This document shows, in pieces, positions 54,370 to 64,000 of a DNA stretch of 64,000 nucleotides. The position numbers were made by a program, and so were the translations under genes. A model generated the notes under the pieces. The model did not search any database. It was not told the origin of the DNA and worked only from the letters and a program-made list of their open reading frames with translations. Source of the stretch: Streptomyces griseoruber (GTDB lineage Bacteria; Actinomycetota; Actinomycetes; Streptomycetales; Streptomycetaceae); NCBI RefSeq assembly GCF_001514205.1, contig NZ_KQ948784.1, forward strand, positions 32,349 to 96,348. The letters are read 5' to 3'. Each line of letters starts with the position of its first letter. Position 1 is the first letter of the stretch.

Positions 54370-55676
54370 CAGTTCACTCCAGAGGTGGGATCGGACGCGG
54401 GGGAAACCGGGGCGCGGGTGAGTGACACACGGGTCGTCACCGGGGCGGTGCCGGGCCGGTCGCTGTCGACCACGGCCTCCGCGGGCAGCGGGTGGCCGAG
54501 GAAACCGACGAGGCTGGCGTACAGCCCGTAGGCGCCGACATTGGGTACGGCGACCAGGTCACCCGGGCTGAGGGCGGGCAGCTTCGCCCCGCGTGCCCAG
54601 GTGTCGAGCGGGGTGCACAGCGGCCCCACGACGATGGCGTCCAGCTCGGGTGCCGAGTCGGCCCCGGCGGCGGCGCGCACCACGTGCGGAGCGAGCACCG
54701 GCAGACGGCGCAGTCCGGACATCCCGCCGAGATGGTGGATGCCGGAGGCGAGGACGACGACGTCCTTGCCCTGGGAGCGCTTCACGTCCAGGACGGGGGT
54801 CACCAGCGTGCCGGCGGTGCCGACGAGGTAGCGGCCCGACTCGAACACCACCTCCGGCGCCCCGTCGCGCCAACCGGGTATCTCCTCGTCGAAGAGTTCC
54901 TGGAGGCGCGGACGGAGCGCGGAGAGGTCGACCGCCTCGCCCGCCTTGGCGAACGGTGCGCCGAACCCGCCGCCCAGGTCCAGGACGCGCACCCGTACGC
55001 CGTGTGCGGCGAGCCGCTCGGTCAACCGCCGCGCGGTGGCCAGGGAGCGCCGGAACTGGCCGTACAGGGAGTCGACCTCGGTGAGGTTCGTCCCCATGTA
55101 CAGGTGCAGTCCGACGACTTCGACCCTGGGCCGGTCCGTGAACCGTTCCGGCTCGGCCATCACCCAGCCGGTGTCCGCACCGAACTGCGAGGCGACGCCG
55201 GTCATGACCAGACCCTGGCCGGGTACCGGCTGGTCGTCGTTGATCCGCAGCAGACAGCGGGCCGTCACCGCGCCCTCCGCGGCCAGCCGGTCCAGCTGCT
55301 CGATCGCATGGGGCGAGTCGACGGAGAACAGCCGCACACCGCGGGTGAGGGCGTCCCGGACCTCGGCATCGCTCTTCCCGGGCCCGGTGTACAGCGCGTC
55401 GGCGGGGTCCCACCCCGCGCCGAGCGCCGCGTCCAGTTCGCCGGTCGAGCAGACCTCCGGCCGCGCGCCGCGGGCGCGCAGCGTGGTCAGCAGCGCCGGG
55501 TGCGGGTTCGCCTTCAGCGAGTAGAACAGACCGGCCCGGTCCGGCAGGGCCGCGCGCAGCAGTTCGTGATTGCGGCGCACTTCGGCGACGTCGTAGACGT
55601 ACGCGGGCGTCGGGACGCCCTCCAGATCGGCCAGCGGAACCGGCAGCACACCGGCGTGGCCCTCAACCACGGACAT
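54369..55676 (-). CDS. PLP-dependent amino-acid decarboxylase, BtrK-like (fold type III)
   Basis: A 435-aa enzyme of the ornithine/DAP-decarboxylase family. PLP Lys is K55 in FYSLKANPHP. Further sites are LDLGGGFGAPF (phosphate binding), ESGRYLVG, and VGPLCTPLD with the catalytic Cys. The close arrangement with an AMP ligase and an ACP gene mirrors BtrK and VinO, which decarboxylate an amino acid while it is tethered to an ACP. The likely reaction is removal of the alpha-carboxylate from an acidic aminoacyl-ACP to leave an omega-amino acyl-ACP. It overlaps the ligase gene by 14 bases. Confidence 0.87.
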   Translation of the reverse strand: MSVVEGHAGVLPVPLADLEGVPTPAYVYDVAEVRRNHELLRAALPDRAGLFYSLKANPHPALLTTLRARGARPEVCSTGELDAALGAGWDPADALYTGPGKSDAEVRDALTRGVRLFSVDSPHAIEQLDRLAAEGAVTARCLLRINDDQPVPGQGLVMTGVASQFGADTGWVMAEPERFTDRPRVEVVGLHLYMGTNLTEVDSLYGQFRRSLATARRLTERLAAHGVRVRVLDLGGGFGAPFAKAGEAVDLSALRPRLQELFDEEIPGWRDGAPEVVFESGRYLVGTAGTLVTPVLDVKRSQGKDVVVLASGIHHLGGMSGLRRLPVLAPHVVRAAAGADSAPELDAIVVGPLCTPLDTWARGAKLPALSPGDLVAVPNVGAYGLYASLVGFLGHPLPAEAVVDSDRPGTAPVTTRVSLTRAPVSPASDPTSGVN

Positions 55677-57186
55677 GGTCCACCCGGTCGGTCAGCGCGG
55701 CCAGGGCCTTGCGGTCGATCTTTCCGTTGCCGGTGAGAGGGAGTTCCGGCACCACGAGACAGGTGCGCGGAATCTTGTACTCCTCGATCACCTGACGCAT
55801 CGCCTGGAGCACCTCCGCCCCGCTCAGCCCGTCGGTGACGGTCACGAACAGGCGGGCGGGTGCCGATCCGTCCGGGGCCAGAACGGCCGCCGTGCTGACG
55901 GCGGGCAGCCGCCGGGCCGCCGTCTCCACCTCGATGACGCTGACCCTGAAGCCGTTCTGCTTGTAGACGTCGTCGCGTCGGCCCTCGACGTACAGATAGC
56001 CCTCTTCGTCGAGCCGGCCGTAGTCGCCGGTACGCAGTTCGGGGAACAGCCCCTCGGCCTTGGGGTAGCGCTGGGCGTTGAGTTCGGCATGCCGCCAGTA
56101 GCCGGACATGACGTTCGGGCCACGGACCACGATCTCGCCGACCTCGCCGGCGGGAAGACGCTCCCCCTTTTCGTCGACGACGAAGACCTCGGTGCCGGGC
56201 AGGGCCCGCCCGCTGGAACCGGGCCTGGCCAGATCGCCGTTCGCCGGCATGATGGTGGCGCGCTTGCACTCGGTGAGCCCGAACATCAGGTGCACATCCA
56301 GTCCGGGCAGGCTCGCGCGCAGCACGTCCAACGTGTCCTGCGGCATCGCGGCACCGGTGTTGGTCAGCATGCGCAAGGAGAGTTCGCGGGCTCCGGCGCG
56401 CCGCAGCAGCCGGGCCAGGGTGTCGGCGACCGCGGGGACCGCGGGGAGCACGGTGGCCCGCGCGCGCAGCAGGTGGGTCAGCAGCGGCGGCCCCACCTCC
56501 GCCGGCCGGCCCAGCCACACGTGGGCCCCGCTGCATGCTCCCAGGAAGAGCTGGTAGAGGCCGTAGTCGAAGGACAGGGGGAGCGGACTGTAGACCACGT
56601 CGTCGGGACGGTAGCCCAGCACCTGCTGGATCGCCCGCACCGCGAAGAGCATCTGCTGGTGGGTGCTGACGACGGCCTTGGGGAGCGAGGTCGTGCCGGA
56701 GGTGTAGATCAGGCAGACCGGGTCCACGGAGAGCGGCGCGGCCGGCAGCGGCCCGGTCTCGCCGTCGGTGTCGAGGGCGCGTGCCGTCACGGTCGCGAGG
56801 TCCTCGGCGCGCACGCCCTGCTGCCCCGCCGTCGCCCGATTGGCCGCGGAGTCGCTGACCAGGAGCGTGGGTTCGCTGTCGTCGAGCACGTGCTCCAGCT
56901 GACTGCCCTGCACCTGCTCGTGCAGCAGCGAGAAGGGCACGCCAAGGCGCGAGGCGGCGTGGACCAGAACGGGCACCGTGGTGGATGCCTGTGCGCTGAC
57001 CAGCAGCCGGTGCCCACGCCGCAGGCCCAGCTCGCTCAGCCAGTACGCGACGCGCCGGCTCGCGGCGGCCAGTTCCAGATAGGTGAGGGTGTGGTCGTGG
57101 CACGTCACGGCGGGACGATCCGGCCGGCGCGCGGCCGCGTCGTCCAGCAGTTCGTGCAGCAGCGCGGCAGGGGGCTGAGTAGTCAT
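55663..57186 (-). CDS. AMP-forming ligase (acyl/aminoacyl-ACP ligase)
   Basis: A 507-aa member of the ANL superfamily. Motifs: IYTSGTTSLPKAVVSTHQQ (A3), FGLTECKRATIMP (A5), RTGDYGRLDEEGYLYVEGRRDD (A7/A8) and TGNGKIDRKALAAL (A10). It lacks the NRPS A4 FDxS pattern and looks more like an acyl-ACP or acyl-CoA ligase. The neighbouring decarboxylase and free ACP make it the probable loader of the ACP. The ATG at 57186 shares a base with the stop of the BtrH-fusion gene (TGATG). Confidence 0.88.
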   Translation of the reverse strand: MTTQPPAALLHELLDDAAARRPDRPAVTCHDHTLTYLELAAASRRVAYWLSELGLRRGHRLLVSAQASTTVPVLVHAASRLGVPFSLLHEQVQGSQLEHVLDDSEPTLLVSDSAANRATAGQQGVRAEDLATVTARALDTDGETGPLPAAPLSVDPVCLIYTSGTTSLPKAVVSTHQQMLFAVRAIQQVLGYRPDDVVYSPLPLSFDYGLYQLFLGACSGAHVWLGRPAEVGPPLLTHLLRARATVLPAVPAVADTLARLLRRAGARELSLRMLTNTGAAMPQDTLDVLRASLPGLDVHLMFGLTECKRATIMPANGDLARPGSSGRALPGTEVFVVDEKGERLPAGEVGEIVVRGPNVMSGYWRHAELNAQRYPKAEGLFPELRTGDYGRLDEEGYLYVEGRRDDVYKQNGFRVSVIEVETAARRLPAVSTAAVLAPDGSAPARLFVTVTDGLSGAEVLQAMRQVIEEYKIPRTCLVVPELPLTGNGKIDRKALAALTDRVDHVRG

Positions 57187-58433
57187 CAGGCCTCTTCGAG
57201 GTGGGCGAGCGCAGGCTCGGCGTTCAGAGATCGCCGCACGATTGCGCAGATGGCGTCGATGTCGTGCAGGTTCTCGGGCACCAGGTCGTCGGCGTCGAAC
57301 TCGAAGTGCAGCTCCTCCTCGAGACGTTCGACGATCTCCACGATCCGGAAGGAGCTGAACCGCGGTACCTCGCTGAGGAGCTGCCCGTTCAGGAGCGGTT
57401 CGGCCGCGGTGCCCAGCACGGCCGCGGCCACTCCGGCGACCGTGCCGCGCAGCTCGGCACCCCGCGCGCCGGGCGACCCGGCGAGCTCGCCCGCGGCCGG
57501 TGCGCTGCCGAAGACCACGCCGTCCGCGTGCAGCTGCTCGCGCAGGCGGGGCAGCAGCGCCGGGGGCTCCGTCCGGCCGCGCTCGACCCGGCGCACGGCC
57601 AGGTAGGTCTGCTCGGTGAGGGCGCCCCAGGCCTGCAGGTGGGCGTCGACGGCGGTGTCCGGCGAGGGTCCGAACCGTGCGCGGAAGGCGGCGTGCAGTC
57701 TGCGGGAGCGGGCGAGGAACCAGGTTTCCAGGGTGAGTTGGCTGAGGGCCGCGGTGCGGTCGGGGTGCCGCGCATAGGCGTCGACGTACGCGTCGACGGC
57801 CTCGGGGCCCGCGAGATCGAGGGCGGCCGCCGCCGCGCCGGGCCCCTCGGCTGCGGGCTCGAGCTCGGCGACCAGGGCGGGGCTGGGCACGGCGGCCCTG
57901 AAGACCTGGGCCGGCAGGGTCCACAGCCCGGGGCGCGCGCTGCCCCACGGGGTTTCGTTGTGATACCCGTCCACGACGCTCACGTCGTCCGTGCCGTCGG
58001 CCTCGGCGAGGAAACTGTGCGCCATATGGCGTTGCTGGAAGTAGGGAATCCACGGCAGGTGATAGGCGTCCGACACCACATAGCACCCCTCGGCCAGCGG
58101 AATTCCGGCCGTCGCGGGTGTCCGGTGCAGCGCGCGCACGGCGATTCCGAGAACGCTCCGGGCGTCGGCAAGATGCTGCTCCACGGACCGTGCGACAGTC
58201 GGCAGCCCATTGGCCCCGATCTCGGGACGGAAATGCAGCGTCGCGCCGAGGCGCACATGGGTACCCGCACCGTGCCACCGGTCGGCGAGCACGGCCAGAT
58301 TCACCTGGAGGCAGTCGAAGAGTTCGTACGAAATGCCGGGCGGCGGCGTCCGCGTCGTACCGGGGCTCCCGCGCCGCACATCCCTCCCGCGAAGGTCGGT
58401 ATCGCCTGAGCTCGCTGCCTCGTAGCGCACCAT
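57186..58433 (-). CDS. BtrH-like acyltransferase fused to a carrier domain
   Basis: A 415-aa protein and the first gene of the leftward biosynthetic operon. The N-terminal part has a papain-like triad candidate: C41 (FDCLQVNLAVLA), H139 (HMAHSFLAEADG) and D155 (SVVDGYHN), preceded by SDAYHLPW, as in the BtrH N-terminal domain. A long helical middle (about 190-335) resembles the region following that domain in relatives. The last 80 residues (FSSFRIVEIVERLEEELHFEF, IDAICAIVRRSL) are a carrier-type four-helix domain in which the usual D-S-L/F motif reads S360-S361-F362. The first residues MVRYEAASS match the start of the divergent PKS because both lie in an inverted duplication. Confidence 0.68.
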   Translation of the reverse strand: MVRYEAASSGDTDLRGRDVRRGSPGTTRTPPPGISYELFDCLQVNLAVLADRWHGAGTHVRLGATLHFRPEIGANGLPTVARSVEQHLADARSVLGIAVRALHRTPATAGIPLAEGCYVVSDAYHLPWIPYFQQRHMAHSFLAEADGTDDVSVVDGYHNETPWGSARPGLWTLPAQVFRAAVPSPALVAELEPAAEGPGAAAAALDLAGPEAVDAYVDAYARHPDRTAALSQLTLETWFLARSRRLHAAFRARFGPSPDTAVDAHLQAWGALTEQTYLAVRRVERGRTEPPALLPRLREQLHADGVVFGSAPAAGELAGSPGARGAELRGTVAGVAAAVLGTAAEPLLNGQLLSEVPRFSSFRIVEIVERLEEELHFEFDADDLVPENLHDIDAICAIVRRSLNAEPALAHLEEA

Positions 58434-58519
58434 CGTCCCCGTCCCTCATGGATTGGTTTCCGGCTCGGCACAGGAAGCTATCGGAGGGACGTGATATCGC
58501 CGCCATTCGCGTGCCATGC
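58416..58519 (-). repeat. Left arm of inverted duplication spanning leader and first codons
   Basis: Read on the minus strand, this arm runs from GCATGGCACGCGAATGGCGGCGATATCA through GATAGCTTCCT, GAAACCAATCCATGAGGGA and GGTGCGCTACGAGGCA. The right arm at 58629-58730 has nearly the same sequence on the plus strand, about 85% by eye. It contains the leader and start of the BtrH-fusion gene. An ATG at 58433-58431 is present here, just before the shared GTG. Confidence 0.85.
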
Positions 58520-58628
58520 GTTCAGCATGCAGAGCCCCTCCCGACTGATTTACGGAAATGCCCCGATTTCTTGAGCGGATTGGCCCTCCAGTTCTAGAAA
58601 TGCGCGGTGAATGCAGCTCATGGCGGAC
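58520..58628. promoter_or_regulatory. Central spacer of the divergent cluster promoter region
   Basis: This 109-base segment between the two repeat arms separates the leftward and rightward biosynthetic operons and presumably holds the outer parts of both promoters. Some weak inverted similarity continues into it (CAGCTCATGGCGGACGC against CTGCATGCTGAACGC). SARP target heptamers could not be defined with confidence. Confidence 0.4.
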
Positions 58629-58715
58629 GCATGGCGCGCGAATGGCGGCAATATCAAGGGGCTCCGATAGCTTCCTCGGCGAGCCAGAAACCAATCCATG
58701 AGGGAGGGGCCGGCG

Positions 58716-58730
<15 letters not shown>
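58629..58730 (+). repeat. Right arm of inverted duplication spanning leader and first codons
   Basis: The plus-strand copy of the left arm: GCATGGCGCGCGAATGGCGG, then GATAGCTTCCT, GAAACCAATCCATGAGGGA and GGTGCGCTACGAGGCA. It carries the ribosome binding region (GAGGGAGGGG) and the GTG start at 58716 of the PKS gene. Because the copy extends into codons, the two divergent proteins share their first residues (VRYEA, then S-S). Confidence 0.85.
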
Positions 58731-61930
<3,200 letters not shown>

Positions 61931-61934
<4 letters not shown>

Positions 61935-64000
61935 CCGAGACCATCCGCGAACCCGCCCGCGAGATGTCGGCCGACCAGCGCGCCGAGATCCTCGCCCGCC
62001 TGCGCGCCGAGAAGCGCGACGCCGCCGCCGCCGGTCGACCGCGCCCCCGCGCCGCGGACCTGGACCTGATCCCGCTCAGCCCGGCCCAGGAGCGCCTCTA
62101 CTTCCAGGACCTGCTCGATCCGGGCAACCCGGCCCTCAACATCACCGTCTCGATCCGGGTCCGCGGCGCCCTGGACCACGGCGCCGTGGAACGCGCGCTG
62201 GCCGTGGTCGTGGAGCGCCATGAAGCGCTGCGCACCGCGTTCCTGGCCGGCCCCGAGGGGCCCCGCCAGCGTGTCGTCCCCGCCGGACCGGTCGCCGTCC
62301 CCGTCGGCACCGCCGACGCCGATGCCGAGGGCGCGCCCGGCGACCGGCAGGGCCCGCCGGATCTCGACGCGGCCCTGCTCCGGCACGCGCGCACCCGACT
62401 CGACCTGGTCACCGGACGCCTCCTGGACGCCGCGCTGTTCCCCGTCGGGAACGACGAGCACCTGCTCCAGATCGTCGTCCACCACATCGCCTTCGACGGC
62501 TGGTCCACCTCCGTCCTCGTGGAGGAACTCGTCGAGGCCTACCGCGCCGACACCGCGGGCCGCCGGCCCAAGCTCGACGCACTGCCGATCCAGTACCCGG
62601 ACTTCTCGCTGTGGGCGCGCGAGCGCGCGGCGGGGGACCGCTACGAGCGCCGCCTCGCCGCGGTCCGCGACCGCCTCAGCGGCGCCCCGTTCGTCCTGGA
62701 CCTGCCCGCCGACAAGCCCCGGCCGCCGCTCCAGACCCACCACGGCGCCCTGACCCCCCTCGTCCTGGACTACGAGACCAGCGCCCGCCTGGCCGCCCTG
62801 GCCCGCGCCGAGGGCACCACGCCGTTCGTCGCCCTGCTCAGTGTCCTGACGATCCTGCTCCGCCGGGCCTCGGACGACGCCGAAGTGGTCATCGGGTCCC
62901 CGGTCGCCGGACGCACCCGTCCCGAACTGGAGCCGATGATCGGCTGCTTCGCCGACATCCTCGTCCTGCGCATGGCCCCGGCGGCCTCGGCCACCTTCCG
63001 CGACCTGCTGCGCGCGGCGCACGAGGAGGCCGGCCGGGCCTACGGGGACCAGGAGGTCCCGTACGCCAAGGTCGTCGAAGCCCTGGCACCGCCGCGCGAC
63101 CCGTCCCGTAACCCCCTGTTCCAGGTCATGTTCGGCTTCCACGAGGTCCTCCCGGCCCGCTTCGACGACGCGGTCCCGGAGTTCACCGTGGAGACCCGCG
63201 ACAACGGCGTCACCGACTTCGACCTGTTCCTGAACATGGACCGTCGCGAGGACGGCTGCTTCCAGGGCGAACTGCGCTACAACACCGACCTGTTCACCGC
63301 GGAGGCCATCGCCGACCTCACCGGGCGCTTCGCCGACGTGGCGCGCGCCGTCGCCGCCGCTCCCGACACGCCGTGGAACCGCCTCGCTCCGGCCCGCGCC
63401 GGGCTGGTCGCGCTGGCCGCCTCGTTCCCGGTCGAGCCGGTGCTGCCGGAGGTGCGCGCCTGGGCCAGGCACGCGGGGCTCGGACTGGGCTTCGAGGTGC
63501 CGTCCGAACCCGGCCCGGTGACCGCTCAACTGCGCGCGCTGACCGGCGTGTTCGGCAGGAACCCCGGCGCCGCCCACGTGGTGCTGCTGCGCTGGGAGGA
63601 TCTGGCCAGGGCCGGCGCCGTACCGGACCGGCGCGACCCCGAGGCGGTCGGCGCGGCCCTGGACCGCGGCCTCGTAGAGTTCTGCGACGCGCTGTCCGCC
63701 TATCGCGCCTGGTCCGACGACCCGCTGACGATCGTGCTCTGCCCGCCCTCGGCGGCCTGGGCCCGCTGGCACGGCACCGAGGTCTTCGACGGTCCGGCCC
63801 GCCGTCTCGGCGAGGCCTGCCGCCGCTGGTCCGACGTCCGGATCCGCACCGCCCGGGCCACGGCGCCGAAGAACGCCGAGAGCAACGGGAGCGACGGGAG
63901 CGACGGCTTCGACGAGGACCAGGACGACGCCGACTTCCTCGACGGGCTGGACGTCGTGCCGTACGCCGGTGCCGACTTCCACGCCCTGCTCGGTGCCTCG
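61931..64000 (+). CDS. NRPS condensation domain followed by an FkbH-like N-terminal region (truncated by window end)
   Basis: At least 690 aa, continuing past the window. After a helical linker (SADQRAEILARLRAEKRD), a condensation domain spans about 45-480: LIPLSPAQERLYFQDLL, HHIAFDGWS with H184-H185 and D189-G190, IGSPVAGRTRPELEPMIGCFADILVLRM and NPLFQVMFGFHE. From about 490 the sequence (LAASFPVEPVLPEVRAWARHAGLGLGF, NPGAAHVVLLRWEDLARAG, LTIVLCPPSAAW) resembles the N-terminal part of FkbH-type proteins, whose HAD domain transfers glyceryl units to carriers. That HAD domain would lie beyond the edge, so the assignment is tentative. The ATG overlaps the PKS stop as ATGA. Confidence 0.85.

Noticed and set aside
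48492..58433. A butirosin-type aminoglycoside cluster
   Set aside because: Only side-chain-type genes (ligase, ACP, decarboxylase, BtrH-like) are present. No 2-deoxystreptamine or sugar genes are seen, and PKS/NRPS genes are present instead.

Overview
The window is high-GC actinobacterial DNA, almost certainly Streptomyces or a close relative. Codon third positions are strongly G/C, GTG and TTG starts are common, and the gene content is typical: an ECF sigma/RskA pair, a SpoIIE-type phosphatase, a large SARP regulator, an FxSxx-COOH peptide locus and a hybrid PKS/NRPS cluster. I saw no tRNA, rRNA, CRISPR array or intact transposase.

Layout. 0-4.7 kb: a frameshifted 2OG-Fe(II) oxygenase, a 169-bp palindromic MITE-like element, an RskA-like anti-sigma/ECF sigma pair, divergent from a cupredoxin lipoprotein and a small membrane protein; then an alpha/beta hydrolase. 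4.7-13.3 kb: a complete FxSxx-COOH peptide-modification locus read right to left: a 59-codon precursor ending F-N-S-A-S (fxsA), radical SAM/SPASM enzyme (fxsB), an AAC(3)-fold acetyltransferase, a TIR-like protein (fxsC) and a 1313-aa ParA-like/TIR-like/NB-ARC/TPR protein (fxsT). 13.5-15 kb: a convergent SLATT-like membrane protein and SLOG-like nucleotide-sensor protein, divergent from fxsA. 15.1-15.8 kb: fused gene remnants. 16-26.9 kb: type III PKS, SpoIIE phosphatase, decayed MFS gene, MarR/MFS pair, secreted protein, LysR/FdhF-type molybdoenzyme pair.

26.9-40 kb looks like sulfur scavenging. A six-gene operon (solute-binding protein, two permeases, double ATPase, flavin-dependent oxidoreductase, alpha/beta hydrolase) is preceded by a good promoter and a SAM-riboswitch-like aptamer. 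Upstream are two frameshifted genes (DUF1684, F420-type LLM oxidoreductase) and a translationally coupled 2OG oxygenase/O-acetylhomoserine sulfhydrylase pair. 40-42.8 kb holds an AraC regulator, a muconolactone isomerase, a LysR remnant and a Cys-rich protein.

42.8 kb to the window end is a natural-product cluster that continues past the edge. A SARP regulator and MFS exporter precede (in map order) a leftward, overlap-coupled operon: BtrH-like protein fused to a carrier domain, AMP-forming ligase, BtrK-like PLP decarboxylase, free ACP, two acyl-CoA-dehydrogenase-fold enzymes, Sfp-type PPTase, a second BtrH-like protein, a stand-alone A domain and a flavin reductase. Rightward are a KS-AT-PCP module and an NRPS condensation domain followed by what looks like an FkbH N-terminal region. 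The two divergent operons start inside a ~103-bp inverted duplication that carries the leader, ribosome binding region and first codons. My reading (inference) is that an amino acid is loaded on the ACP, decarboxylated and oxidised there, and moved by papain-like acyltransferases into the PKS/NRPS line.
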